45,259 nucleotides of DNA from Roseibacillus sp. (lineage in GTDB: Bacteria > Verrucomicrobiota > Verrucomicrobiia > Verrucomicrobiales > Akkermansiaceae), in contig JAPKFB010000039.1 of assembly GCA_028821775.1 (NCBI GenBank), forward strand, positions 1 through 45,259, read 5' to 3'. Made by a program: the position numbers and the translations under genes. The notes below the pieces were generated by a model. That model ran no database searches, was not told the DNA's origin, and saw nothing but the letters and a program-made list of their open reading frames with translations. Position 1 is the first letter of the stretch, and every line of letters begins with the position of its first letter. Shown here piece by piece: positions 24,664-33,704 of this stretch.

Positions 24664-26589
24664 CTACCCTCGGTCTTGATTATTCAAATTCCACACGAAG
24701 GGAGGGAGACTAGACCCCATCGCGTCCGCCACGGTTCTCAGCAACTCAGCCTCCTCACTGGTGAGAATTCCGTCCTGCGCAGCCGCAAATCCGCACATGC
24801 TCAGAATTTTCTTTTTCAGCAAGGGAGTCGAGGCCTCGAAGGCTTTCAAAGCCACCTCCAGCTTTTCCGCAGCACAGTCATCCGCCTCGAGGAGCCTTGG
24901 CGTCCAGCGCTCCGAATTTTCCGACTGCTCTGCGGCGGCCTGAAAGGCGGCGATCACAGCCTCGCCCTCCCGGCCAACCCGTGCCACCGCAGACAAGAGC
25001 ACATTAGCCTCGGTCGAGAGGTCGCTCATGCGGTAATTGCGGATGGGAGGGAAGCCCCGCTTCTCAAAGTGACTGGCAAGGTGCCGCGCAATGGTGTGCT
25101 GCAACATGAACTCAAACAGATCCCTCTTTTGATCACTTGCGATGAGCCAGCGCGTGAGGCCGAGAAATCGTTCATACTCCGGATTGCTCATGCGCCGCAG
25201 GGTCGGGATGCAGAGATCGATCAGTGCAATCTTGTCCGCCGAATGGAGGGCCCCCAATCCTTCATGCCACTCCAGCGCGATGGCCGCTGCCGTGCTCCCC
25301 ACTCCGGTGCGCAACCCGTCCATTTCCGCAGTGCGGAGCTTGTGCTTATCCGTGAGGAGCATGGCAAAGATGAGGGCCTGGGCTTCATCGCGATTCTGCG
25401 AGGCCTGGACAAACCGCTGCGGAATTCCATCCCGAATGCGCTGCCCGACAACCATGCGCCAGCGATCGTTTCCGGCCAGGTGACTCATCGCCGCCATCGC
25501 CACCATCTGCTCCGCGAACTCCGCTTTGCGGGTCGGCGCCTCCTTTGCGACTGGCTTCGTCACCGTGATCTCTGCCAGCGCTGACTTCACGTAATCACCA
25601 TTCCAGTGAGGTTCCATTTTTTGGATCCGCCTCCCAAGCGGAGGATGGGTCGATCGTCCCAAAGTCAAGTTGCCGCTCTCCGCCAGGAACATGTGGCTCG
25701 CCTCCATCGCCCTCGGACTCTGCAGACGCGATCCTTCGCGCAATCCGCCGATTTTCTTCAGGGCCCCGGCCAGGCCTTCGGGCTGGCGCGTGAACTGGAT
25801 GGCGGCAGCATCCGCCAGAATTACCCGCTGCCTCGAGACCCTCGCCTGAATCATGCGCGCAAAGAACACTCCAATCCCACCGATCAGGAAGAGACCTCCT
25901 CCCAGGAGGAAAACCGCCAGGATGAACCCGCCTCCTCCCTTCGAGTTCCTGCTCCCTCTGAGGTGGCGCAGTGAATAGAGTATCGTGCGCCCTGCGATCA
26001 TCAGGATGAGAATCCCGAATACCAGGCCAACCAGTCGCATGTTCAGGCGCATGTCTCCATTGAGAATGTGGCTGAACTCACGGGCCACCACCCCCTGCAA
26101 CTCAGCGCGCGTCAGTCGATCAACACAGCCCCGGGTGACTCCAATCACGGCATTCGAGGCCTCGCTCCCCGCCGAGAAACTATTGATCCCCAATTCCTCA
26201 TCAAGGATGTAGACCTGCGGCACCGGAGTCCCCGAGGCAATCGCCATCTCTTCAGTCACATTGAGCAAGATCCGCTCGTGATGATCCGTGGTCCCGGGAT
26301 CAACCAGTCGCCCACCCAGGTCCGCCGCAATCACAGAGCCCCCGGCATGCAACTGCATCGACTTGAAATAGCTCGCGCAGATGATCAGGCCCGAGGTGAG
26401 AACCGCCACCGGCAAAAATATTTGCCCCTCGTAAAATGAAATAGCGCTCGGACGCTCCACCAGCATCTTGACGGTCACAACCGTCAGGAGATGCATCGCA
26501 AGCACGATTCCGAGCAAGGCGATTACGAAATACAAGAGCAGCCACTTGGTCTGCCGCCGGGCCTGATCCTGCGCCTCGAAGAAATCCAT
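24664..26589 (-). CDS. M48-family membrane peptidase homologue with lost zinc ligands, TerB-like C-terminus
   Basis: 641 residues. Two N-terminal membrane segments (about 16-36 and 56-74), an M48/HtpX-like domain (about 90-290), two more membrane segments (about 185-205 and 222-245) and a large C-terminal helical region. The active-site motif expected as HEFSH reads REFSH (Arg170, Glu171, His174), and the third-ligand position in SRQRVILAD is Val256 where relatives have Glu. Flanking family features (LGINSFSAG, ILNGDMRLNMRLVG) are intact. The last part (FAAAQDGILTSEEAELLRTV) resembles TerB-like modules. It is likely a catalytically inactive scaffold. ATG at 26589 matches the family start. lemA lies 67 nt upstream, the usual partner. 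Confidence 0.85.
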   Translation of the reverse strand: MDFFEAQDQARRQTKWLLLYFVIALLGIVLAMHLLTVVTVKMLVERPSAISFYEGQIFLPVAVLTSGLIICASYFKSMQLHAGGSVIAADLGGRLVDPGTTDHHERILLNVTEEMAIASGTPVPQVYILDEELGINSFSAGSEASNAVIGVTRGCVDRLTRAELQGVVAREFSHILNGDMRLNMRLVGLVFGILILMIAGRTILYSLRHLRGSRNSKGGGGFILAVFLLGGGLFLIGGIGVFFARMIQARVSRQRVILADAAAIQFTRQPEGLAGALKKIGGLREGSRLQSPRAMEASHMFLAESGNLTLGRSTHPPLGRRIQKMEPHWNGDYVKSALAEITVTKPVAKEAPTRKAEFAEQMVAMAAMSHLAGNDRWRMVVGQRIRDGIPQRFVQASQNRDEAQALIFAMLLTDKHKLRTAEMDGLRTGVGSTAAAIALEWHEGLGALHSADKIALIDLCIPTLRRMSNPEYERFLGLTRWLIASDQKRDLFEFMLQHTIARHLASHFEKRGFPPIRNYRMSDLSTEANVLLSAVARVGREGEAVIAAFQAAAEQSENSERWTPRLLEADDCAAEKLEVALKAFEASTPLLKKKILSMCGFAAAQDGILTSEEAELLRTVADAMGSSLPPFVWNLNNQDRG

Positions 26590-26656
26590 GGAATCAGGAA
26601 TCAGAGTTTTGCAGGGGCTGCGAATGGATGACGAACTCCCGGATTCTAACCCGACC

Positions 26657-27268
26657 CTAGTCAAATTTGACGTCCACTCTCTCGCGTTCCTCCTCGGAAG
26701 CCACTTCGAACAAGACCGCTCGCTGGAAGTTGAACATATTCGCAATGAAATTGGTGGGGATGGTTTCGGTCTTGGTGTTGTAAACGGTGACCGCGTCGTT
26801 GTAGGCCTGACGCGAGAAGCTCACTTTATTCTCGGTATTGGTCAGTTCCTCACTGAGCTGCATCATGTTCTGATTCGACTTGAGATCCGGATAGGCCTCC
26901 GAGAGCGCGAAAAATTTTCCCATCGCGGAGCCCAGGCCAGCCTCGGCCGCTATCAAGCCTTTCATCTGTCCTGCATCGTCCGGATTGACTCCTTCGCGGG
27001 CCTTGGAGGCGGTATTGCGCGCCTGAATCACAGCCTCCAGCGTCTCCCGCTCATGGGACATGAACCCCTTGGCCGTTTCCACCAGATTGGGTATGAGGTC
27101 GTGACGTCGCTTGAGCTGCACGTCGATTTGGGCAAAGGCATTCCGGTAACGATTGCGCAACTTGACCAATCCGTTGTAGCCACCAATCAGCCAAAAGGCA
27201 ATCAGGAGCACGGGAATGCCGATCACCAATAAAAGTATTCCGATTCCGCCTAATAATGATGCACTCAT
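26657..27268 (-). CDS. lemA: LemA family protein
   Basis: 203 residues. One N-terminal membrane helix (about residues 6-30, GIGILLLVIGIPVLLIAFWL) and then the LemA helical bundle with the hallmark NRYRNAFAQIDVQLKRRHDL followed by IPNLVETAKGFMSHE, a central QARNTASKA and the C-terminal YNDAVTVYNTKTETIPTNFI block. LemA proteins are membrane-tethered, with the bundle probably outside the cytosol, and often pair with M48 peptidase-like proteins, as here. The start at 27268 fits the family; a longer open frame upstream has no similarity. Function of the pair remains uncertain. Confidence 0.95.
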   Translation of the reverse strand: MSASLLGGIGILLLVIGIPVLLIAFWLIGGYNGLVKLRNRYRNAFAQIDVQLKRRHDLIPNLVETAKGFMSHERETLEAVIQARNTASKAREGVNPDDAGQMKGLIAAEAGLGSAMGKFFALSEAYPDLKSNQNMMQLSEELTNTENKVSFSRQAYNDAVTVYNTKTETIPTNFIANMFNFQRAVLFEVASEEERERVDVKFD

Positions 27269-27386
27269 GGTTCTATTGAGATCGATCGTATCAGTGAGCC
27301 GACCACACACCATTACAAAACCGACCGTTATCTGTAGCGCCGGGGCGAACCCCATCCTAGAAACTTGAACCACGCGTGACTTCGCT

Positions 27387-28043
27387 TTGCCACCCCTCCC
27401 TTTCCCTCTCCCGTCCCTAATCACCCCTCTTCCGCTCTTGCCCACCATCTCCCAGTGCCAGTTTGCAGCCATTGACTTTGAGTCCGCGGGCGCCAGTCGT
27501 GGCCAGACCGATGTCCCCGTGCAGATCGCGATCTCGCTTTGGACCCCGGCAGACGGCCTCGGCGAATCCTTCTGCTCCTTTCTCTCCACGGACCAAGAGA
27601 TCACTTGGTCCGCTCAAAAGGTGCACGGCATCACTACCGCAGATCTCGCGGGAGCCCCGTCCCTTCTCTCCCTCTGGCCCGAGGTTCATCGCTTGCTCTC
27701 CGATCGCGTCCTCGTCGCGCACGGTCACGGCACCGAAAAACGCTTTCTCCGCGCCTTCCCCGGCCATTCTTTCGGTCCCTGGGTAGACACCCTTCACCTT
27801 TATCGGGCCGCCTGGCCCGCCCTTGACTCCTTCACCCTCGGCGCACTCTGCGACCGCTTCGAGTTGACCAGTATCGTCGACGCCGCGCATTCTGACCGCC
27901 AGTGGCACGATGCTCTCTACGATGCCTGTGCCTCCGCCGTCCTCCTCCAGCACCTCTTGGCGGAACTCGCCCTCACCAATAAATCCCTCGACCTGCTCCT
28001 TCACCCCGATCTTGCTGCTTGGCAGGCACTCCGCCACACGTAG
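27387..28043 (+). CDS. DnaQ-like 3'-5' exonuclease domain protein
   Basis: About 200 residues. The DEDD exonuclease motifs are visible: Exo I in FAAIDFESAG (Asp, Glu), Exo II in LVAHGHGTEKRFL where the usual Asp of 'HNA.FD' is Glu, and Exo III in WHDALYDACASA (His and Asp of the DEDDh type). It may trim DNA or RNA 3' ends; it is not the polymerase III epsilon subunit by length or context. The start is uncertain: there is no ATG, and TTG at 27387 or TTG at 27438 are candidates; the domain begins shortly after the second. It is divergent from lemA and 75 nt upstream of aroB. Confidence 0.75.
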   Translation: MPPLPFPLPSLITPLPLLPTISQCQFAAIDFESAGASRGQTDVPVQIAISLWTPADGLGESFCSFLSTDQEITWSAQKVHGITTADLAGAPSLLSLWPEVHRLLSDRVLVAHGHGTEKRFLRAFPGHSFGPWVDTLHLYRAAWPALDSFTLGALCDRFELTSIVDAAHSDRQWHDALYDACASAVLLQHLLAELALTNKSLDLLLHPDLAAWQALRHT

Positions 28044-28118
28044 CTAACTGATCGCGAGCCGGATTTTCTCCACTTTCGACTTTCGACCCTTCCACCTGCC
28101 ACCTAATTCTTTTTTGCC

Positions 28119-29222
28119 ATGCCAACCGTCTCCGTAAATCTCAAAGACTGCTCTTACGACATTCTGGTAGAGCAGGGCGTCCTGCATCGGGCCGGTGAAC
28201 TCATCAAGGCTGCAGGTATCGAAGGACATGCCGCCCTCATTACGGATGCGAACATCTCCCTTCACTACTCCGATATCGTGAAGAGTTCTCTCCAGGCCGC
28301 CGGCTACAAAGTGAGCGCGCACCTGATCCCTCCCGGCGAGACGTCGAAGTGCATGGATCAGGTCCAACTTCTCTCGCGATCACTGATCGAACAGCACCAC
28401 GATCGCAGCAGCTTCGTGGTCGCTCTCGGAGGAGGAGTGGTCGGAGATCTCGCCGGCTTTGTGGCCTCCATCTTTTATCGTGGCCTTCCCTGCGTGCAGA
28501 TCCCGACCACAGTGGTTGCGCAGGTCGACAGCGCCATTGGCGGCAAGACCGGGGTGAATGAACCGGAGGGCAAGAACCTCATCGGCTCCTTCCACCAACC
28601 GAGCCTCGTTATCTCCGACCCCGATACCCTCCTCACCCTCCCCGACCGCGTTTTTCACGAAGGCTTCGCGGAGGTCATCAAACATGCTGCCATCCGCGAT
28701 GCGGATATGCTCGGGCACCTCGAGTCGATGGACCCCAATAACAAGAGTGTCGACCCCGAACTGATTGCGCGTAATGCGGCTATCAAGGCCCGTATCGTGG
28801 AAGAGGATGAACGGGAGCAATCCGGCACCCGGGCCCTCCTCAATTTCGGCCACACCGTTGGACACGCCATCGAAGCCTCCGCTGAATACGGCACCCTCCT
28901 TCACGGGGAAGCCATCTCGCTCGGCGTTCGGGCCGCACTCTATCTCTCCGAAAAAGTCACCGGTTTGAAGGCCAGCTATACCGAACGCCTCCTCGCCCTG
29001 CATCGACATTGGAATCTTCCCCTCGTCCTCGAGACCGAAATCAGCAACGACGCCATTCACACCGCGCTCTCTCGCGACAAGAAATTCAAGAACGGCAAGA
29101 GACCCTTCGTTCTCCTTTGCAGCCCGGGGGACGCGGTTCTTTCCGAGGAGGTCACCCACGACCTTATCAACGAAGCGATCGATCACATTCGCACCCCGAT
29201 CGAGGGGAGCGTTGCGGCTTAG
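28119..29222 (+). CDS. aroB: 3-dehydroquinate synthase
   Basis: 367 residues. AroB makes 3-dehydroquinate from DAHP, second step of the shikimate pathway. NAD-binding GGGVVGDLAGFVAS, IPTTVVAQVDSAIGGKTGVN (the most diagnostic block) and KNLIGSFHQP are present. Metal ligands lie in FAEVIKHAAI (Glu), LNFGHTVGHAIEAS (His) and LLHGEAISLG (His). Length and motifs are complete. A strong hairpin and T-run 24 nt after the stop ends the transcript. It may be co-transcribed with the exonuclease gene. Confidence 0.97.
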   Translation: MPTVSVNLKDCSYDILVEQGVLHRAGELIKAAGIEGHAALITDANISLHYSDIVKSSLQAAGYKVSAHLIPPGETSKCMDQVQLLSRSLIEQHHDRSSFVVALGGGVVGDLAGFVASIFYRGLPCVQIPTTVVAQVDSAIGGKTGVNEPEGKNLIGSFHQPSLVISDPDTLLTLPDRVFHEGFAEVIKHAAIRDADMLGHLESMDPNNKSVDPELIARNAAIKARIVEEDEREQSGTRALLNFGHTVGHAIEASAEYGTLLHGEAISLGVRAALYLSEKVTGLKASYTERLLALHRHWNLPLVLETEISNDAIHTALSRDKKFKNGKRPFVLLCSPGDAVLSEEVTHDLINEAIDHIRTPIEGSVAA

Positions 29223-29245
29223 GGAGCCTCCATCCCAAGCTCAAT

Positions 29246-29273
29246 ACCATCGCCGCCAGGCGATGGTCTTTTT
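29246..29273 (+). terminator. Rho-independent terminator after aroB
   Basis: A perfect 9-bp stem, ACCATCGCC (29246-29254) and GGCGATGGT (29259-29267), with a GCCA loop, is followed by CTTTTT. It sits 24 nt past the aroB stop and insulates it from the convergent symporter gene. Confidence 0.9.
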
Positions 29274-29293
29274 GGCTCCCGTCCTTCCCTGAT

Positions 29294-31069
29294 CTAGTCT
29301 TCTTCCTTGAAGGCTTTCCGCGGGAAACGCACCCGATCGACCAAATCCTGCACCTCGCTGGGCGGTGGCTTGGTGGCCAGCGAGATCCCGATTGCGAGTA
29401 TGAAGTTGATGATCATGCCGATCGCTCCAATTCCCTCGGGGGAAATCCCAAAGAGCCAATTGTCGGCCTCATTCGCAGGCGAAGTGATTCCAATTTTTGC
29501 CATCAATCCTCCGAACTTGAAGTAGATGATGTAGGCCGCAGTAAACCCGATCCCAACCACCATCCCGGTGATCACTCCGTAGATGTTCGCGCGTTTCCAG
29601 AAGATCCCAAGGATGATTGCGGGGAAGAACGAGGAAGCGGCTAGTCCAAAAGCGAAGGCGACCACTGCGGCCACGTAATCCGGCGGATGGATGCCAAAGT
29701 AGCCAGCCACCATGACCGCCCCCCCGGCTGCGATTCGAGCCACCAGCAGTTCCTTCTTCTCGGAGAGTTTTGGATTGAAGGTTTTCTTCACCAGGTCGTG
29801 TGCGACCGCCGTAGAAATGACGAGCAGGAGTCCTGCCGCGGTCGAGAGCGCAGCCGCCAATCCCCCGGCCGCCACCAATCCCACCACCCAGTTCGGAAGA
29901 TTCGCGATCTCTGGATTGGCGAGGACCATGATGTCGCGGTTCACGGTGAGTTCGTTCATGGCCAGGTCCGCAGGCTTGCGGTCCTTGTTTTTCTCCGTTT
30001 TGCCCGTGTACTGGATCACTCCATCCTTATTCTTGTCTTCAAACTTGAGAAGTCCGGTCTCCTCCCAGTTCTTGAACCAGGGCGGCATCTCGGAGTACTT
30101 CTTGCCGGCCACCGTATCGAGGAGGTTGGTGCGGGCAAAGACCGCCACCGCCGGCGCGGCGGTGTAGAGAATGGCAATGAAGAACAAGGCCCATAGGGCC
30201 GAACTGCGCGCGTCCTTCACCTTCTTTACGGTATAAAAACGCACAATGACATGAGGCAAGCCTGCCGTTCCCAGCATCAGGGCCGCCGTAATACAAAACA
30301 GGTCCAGCGTCCCTTTCGATCCCTCCGTGTAGGCTCCAAAGCCCAGCTCACGGCTGATCCCGTCGAGGCGATCGAGGAGGAATTCCCCACTCGCCTGATG
30401 CTCAGCGCCAAATCCGAACTGCGGGATGGGATTTCCGGTCATCTGGATCGCGATGAAAATTGCCGGTACCGTGAACGCAAAAATCAGGACGCAGTACTGG
30501 GCCACCTGCGTGTAGGTGATCCCCTTCATGCCCCCCATCACGGCGTAAAAGAACACGAGCCCCATCCCGATCATCACGCCGTGATCCTGGTCCACCTTCA
30601 GAAAGCGCGAAAAGACAATCCCGACACCCTGCATTTGGCCACAAACGTAGGTGAAGGAAACAAAAATTGCGCACACCACCGCGACGATGCGGGCGCTACT
30701 GGAGTAGTAACGATCTCCGATGAAATCCGGTACCGTGTACTTTCCAAAGCGGCGGAGATAAGGAGCGAGGAGAAGAGCTAGAAGGACGTAGCCCCCCGTC
30801 CAACCCATCAAATACATCGAGCCATCCCGACCGACTACGGAAATGATCCCAGCCATCGAGATGAAGGAGGCCGCGCTCATCCAGTCCGCGGCAGTCGCCA
30901 TTCCATTTGCAAGTGAGGGCACCCCCTTACCGGCAATGTAAAACTCTTTGGTCGACTTGGCTTTGGCCCAAATCGCAATTCCAATGTAAACCGTGAAGGT
31001 CACAAGAGCGATCCCCAAGGTCCAACCCTGAACCGGGTCCATCTGAGCGAGAAACATGTTGTCCAGCAT
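29294..31069 (-). CDS. Sodium:solute symporter large subunit (VC_2705/ActP-like subfamily)
   Basis: 591 residues with about 13 membrane segments of the SSS fold. FYIAGKGVPSLANGMATAADWMS (first residues FYIAGKGVPSLANGMAT) and GYVLLALLLAPYLRRFGKYT match the acetate/actP-type branch. Between helices there is a large soluble loop (about residues 318-380) with DKNKDGVIQY at 345-354, an EF-hand-like calcium loop. The upstream small DUF4212 gene, 4 nt away, is the known partner of this subfamily. The likely cargo is a small monocarboxylate such as acetate, lactate or pyruvate, which would fit the pathway genes here; that is inference. The ATG at 31069 follows AAGG; a GTG at 31096 is the alternative. 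Confidence 0.9.
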   Translation of the reverse strand: MLDNMFLAQMDPVQGWTLGIALVTFTVYIGIAIWAKAKSTKEFYIAGKGVPSLANGMATAADWMSAASFISMAGIISVVGRDGSMYLMGWTGGYVLLALLLAPYLRRFGKYTVPDFIGDRYYSSSARIVAVVCAIFVSFTYVCGQMQGVGIVFSRFLKVDQDHGVMIGMGLVFFYAVMGGMKGITYTQVAQYCVLIFAFTVPAIFIAIQMTGNPIPQFGFGAEHQASGEFLLDRLDGISRELGFGAYTEGSKGTLDLFCITAALMLGTAGLPHVIVRFYTVKKVKDARSSALWALFFIAILYTAAPAVAVFARTNLLDTVAGKKYSEMPPWFKNWEETGLLKFEDKNKDGVIQYTGKTEKNKDRKPADLAMNELTVNRDIMVLANPEIANLPNWVVGLVAAGGLAAALSTAAGLLLVISTAVAHDLVKKTFNPKLSEKKELLVARIAAGGAVMVAGYFGIHPPDYVAAVVAFAFGLAASSFFPAIILGIFWKRANIYGVITGMVVGIGFTAAYIIYFKFGGLMAKIGITSPANEADNWLFGISPEGIGAIGMIINFILAIGISLATKPPPSEVQDLVDRVRFPRKAFKEED

Positions 31070-31073
31070 GACC

Positions 31074-31358
31074 TTAAGCGTCGTCGCCCTCCCCACCGAG
31101 AAGCTCTCGGTCCAACCTGTTCATCACCAGGACATAAATCGCAATTAAACAGAGAAAAACGTAAATGCTTCCCTGCTGCGCAAACCAGAAACCGAGCTTG
31201 AAGCCAGTTCCCGGAATCCGAATCTTGTCCAACTGATCAACAAAGAGAATGCCGCAACCGTAGGAGACGATGAACCAAACGCTCAGCAATCCCCCTAACC
31301 AGCAAAGATTCTTGCGCCAATAGCGAGCCCGGGCCTCGGGCGACGGCGTGTTACTCAT
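31074..31358 (-). CDS. Sodium:solute symporter small subunit (DUF4212)
   Basis: 94 residues with two membrane helices (about 18-38 and 58-80). The N-terminal ARARYWRKNLCWLGGLLSVW and the central GFKLGFWFAQQGSIYVFLCL match the small subunit that accompanies VC_2705-type symporters. YVLVMNRLDRELLG closes the second helix on the basic side. The ATG at 31358 fits the family length; the longer upstream frame has no similarity. The stop is 4 nt before the large subunit ATG, so the two are one operon. Confidence 0.93.
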   Translation of the reverse strand: MSNTPSPEARARYWRKNLCWLGGLLSVWFIVSYGCGILFVDQLDKIRIPGTGFKLGFWFAQQGSIYVFLCLIAIYVLVMNRLDRELLGGEGDDA

Positions 31359-31493
31359 CGGTGCGGGGTCTACCAATGCCCTTCGGGCCTGTGAAGAACA
31401 TTCCCCGGAGCCATTGTGAAAAACTCCGAGCAACCCCCCCTCTTTCGTGCTTCACTTCGGAGGTCCATTTGCCAACTTCTCCCCATCACCCCT

Positions 31494-33653
31494 ATGTTTT
31501 CTGGTTCTGTCGATTTTCTAGGATTCAACAAATTCCCTGCGGATGGCGTCTTGCTCGTCCCGGGGCGCTTGGATTACCGGGAATTGCTCACCCTCGCCGC
31601 CCAGCTCTCCTCTCGCCCAGTCACTTGGCTGGTGGAGGAAAATGCCCTCGTGGAACCCGCCACTCAGACCTACCTCGCCCGCGAGGACGTCCGGGCCGCC
31701 ACCTTTTCCGAGAACGACCCCGATCCCGCCGACATTGGAGAGGCCCTCCAAAGCAAATTGGAAAACGGAGCCCTCTTGGTATTTATTCCAAGCGATACCG
31801 CCACCAGGTTCGGCACCCCGTGCCACATTACCCCGAAGCAACTCGCTTTTCTCTGCGACCTCAATCTCCCCACCGTCCCGGTCTCAGTCTCCATCCCAGC
31901 GGAAACCAGTCTTGCCACCGAGTCCTCCTCGAGCCTTCCCGACGCCATCTTTTCGTTGGGCACCCGCCTCGAGCGCCACCCTACCCCGGCCGACTTTCAG
32001 GAAAGCATCCTGGAGGCCGCCGAGGTCGCCTTCAGTTCGCGGGATTTTCTCCGAGGCTCGCTCGCCGAAACTTTGGTTGCGGGTCTGAAAAAACACCACC
32101 GCTCCACCAAGATCTACGACGGCACCGACGACAGTTCCCTTTCTTTCCCCAAACTGCTCGGCGCGGCGATCGCGCTCTCCAAGGAGATCAAGGCTGCCAC
32201 TGACAAGAAGCGGATCGGTATCATCCTGCCTCCCGGAAAGCCGGGCGTGCTCGCAAACCTCGCCGTCCTCTTTGCGAACAAGATCCCCGTCAACATAAAC
32301 TTCACCGCGTCCCGGGAGGCGGTGGGTTCCGCGATCAAGCAGGCGGACATCGACAAGTTCATCACCGCAGATCCCTTTGTGCGGAAAGTGCCCACTTTTC
32401 CGTGGCCTCCGAATCGCGATCTCCTCCTCCTTGAGCGCATCATGCCGGCCATCAGCAAGCGCACGATCAAGTGGGTCATCCTCTCCAAGCTGCTCCCGGC
32501 TCGCATGCTCTCCCGCATCATGGGGTTGAGTCGGGGCGGGCGTAATCATGATGAAGCGATTCTCCTCTTCACTTCGGGCTCCTCCGGCGAACCAAAGGGA
32601 GTTCCTCTGACACACCGAAACGTCCTCGCCAACGTTTGCCAGTTTGGCACCCGGCTCGCGCTCCCCGCAGAGGCCTCCATCCTCGGCTCCCTTCCCCTCT
32701 TCCATTCCTTCGGCTCCACCGTGACTCTCTGGTTCCCGATCATCGAGGGCATCAACCTGGTCACCTACCCGAGTCCGCTCGAAACCAAACGTCTCGCTGA
32801 ACTCATCCACCAACACCAGATCGATCTTCTCATCGCTACTCCCACCTTCCTCCGGGGCTACATGAGGCGCATCGAACCGGAACAACTCGCCTCTCTCAAA
32901 TTCGTGGTAACGGGCGCGGAGAAGCTCCCCCCCAATCTCGCGAATTCCTTCCAGAAAAAGTTCGGGAAGCTTCCCTTCGAAGGATACGGCCTCACCGAAA
33001 CCTCACCGGCGACCAACGTCAACCTGCCGGACGCAGAGCCTCCAAACAACCGCACCCCGGTCATCTCCAATAATCGCCTCGGCTCGGTGGGCCCTTTCCT
33101 TCCGGGAATCGCGGTGCGCCTGACCAACGCGGCCACCGGCGAGCGATGCGCCGTGAACGAATCTGGAATCATCTGGCTGAAGGGGGCCAACGTCTTCCCG
33201 GGCTACCTCGACCGGGATGATCTGACCGAGAAGGTCATCATCGATGACTGGTTCAAGACCGGTGATGTAGGCCGCCTCGATGACGAGGGCTTTCTCTATA
33301 TCGAGGGACGCATTTCACGCTTCTCCAAGATTGCCGGCGAAATGGTCCCCCACGAAGCGCTTGAAGGACACCTCAACAAGATTCTCGGCCTCGATAGCGA
33401 AGCCGAACGTAAGATCGTCGTCATCGGAATACCTGATGAAAAGAAGGGCGAAGTCATCGGCCTCCTCTCCGCCATCGCAAGCGATACCATCGAGCAAGAA
33501 ATCGTCGACATTCGCTACAAGCTCATGGACGCCGGAATCCCGTCCCTCTGGTGCCCTAAATTCATCATTCCGGTCGAAGAGATTCCCGTTCTGGCCTCCG
33601 GCAAACTCGACCTCATATCCTGCGAGAAGATCGCTCGCGAGAGTCGATCGTAA
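31494..33653 (+). CDS. AMP-binding acyl-CoA/acyl-ACP synthetase with degenerate acyltransferase-like N-terminus
   Basis: 719 residues from ATG 31494. The C-terminal adenylating domain (about 210-719) has the AMP signature ILLFTSGSSGEPKGVPLTHR, GYGLTETSPATNVN, WFKTGDVGRLDDEGFLYIEG and a Lys near the end (ASGKLDL). This arrangement matches Aas-type fusions of a 1-acylglycerol-phosphate acyltransferase and an acyl-ACP synthetase. The N-terminal part aligns with PlsC by layout (GVLLVPGRLDYREL), but the catalytic NHxxxxD is replaced by GRLDYRE, so the acyltransferase activity appears lost. It probably activates fatty acids for phospholipid recycling. A GTG at 31416 behind a GGAG is an alternative start adding 26 residues. 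Confidence 0.83.
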   Translation: MFSGSVDFLGFNKFPADGVLLVPGRLDYRELLTLAAQLSSRPVTWLVEENALVEPATQTYLAREDVRAATFSENDPDPADIGEALQSKLENGALLVFIPSDTATRFGTPCHITPKQLAFLCDLNLPTVPVSVSIPAETSLATESSSSLPDAIFSLGTRLERHPTPADFQESILEAAEVAFSSRDFLRGSLAETLVAGLKKHHRSTKIYDGTDDSSLSFPKLLGAAIALSKEIKAATDKKRIGIILPPGKPGVLANLAVLFANKIPVNINFTASREAVGSAIKQADIDKFITADPFVRKVPTFPWPPNRDLLLLERIMPAISKRTIKWVILSKLLPARMLSRIMGLSRGGRNHDEAILLFTSGSSGEPKGVPLTHRNVLANVCQFGTRLALPAEASILGSLPLFHSFGSTVTLWFPIIEGINLVTYPSPLETKRLAELIHQHQIDLLIATPTFLRGYMRRIEPEQLASLKFVVTGAEKLPPNLANSFQKKFGKLPFEGYGLTETSPATNVNLPDAEPPNNRTPVISNNRLGSVGPFLPGIAVRLTNAATGERCAVNESGIIWLKGANVFPGYLDRDDLTEKVIIDDWFKTGDVGRLDDEGFLYIEGRISRFSKIAGEMVPHEALEGHLNKILGLDSEAERKIVVIGIPDEKKGEVIGLLSAIASDTIEQEIVDIRYKLMDAGIPSLWCPKFIIPVEEIPVLASGKLDLISCEKIARESRS

Positions 33654-33704
33654 CTAGGATTCCGTGACAAGATCAGCGCTCCTCCCAGCGAGGATTCACG
33701 TCCA

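Noticed and set aside
15993..33695. Similar GCTC(CT)CCCAGCGAG strings near 16000 and 33680 as a dispersed repeat
   Set aside because: Only two imperfect copies of about 13-15 bp; too little to support a repeat family.
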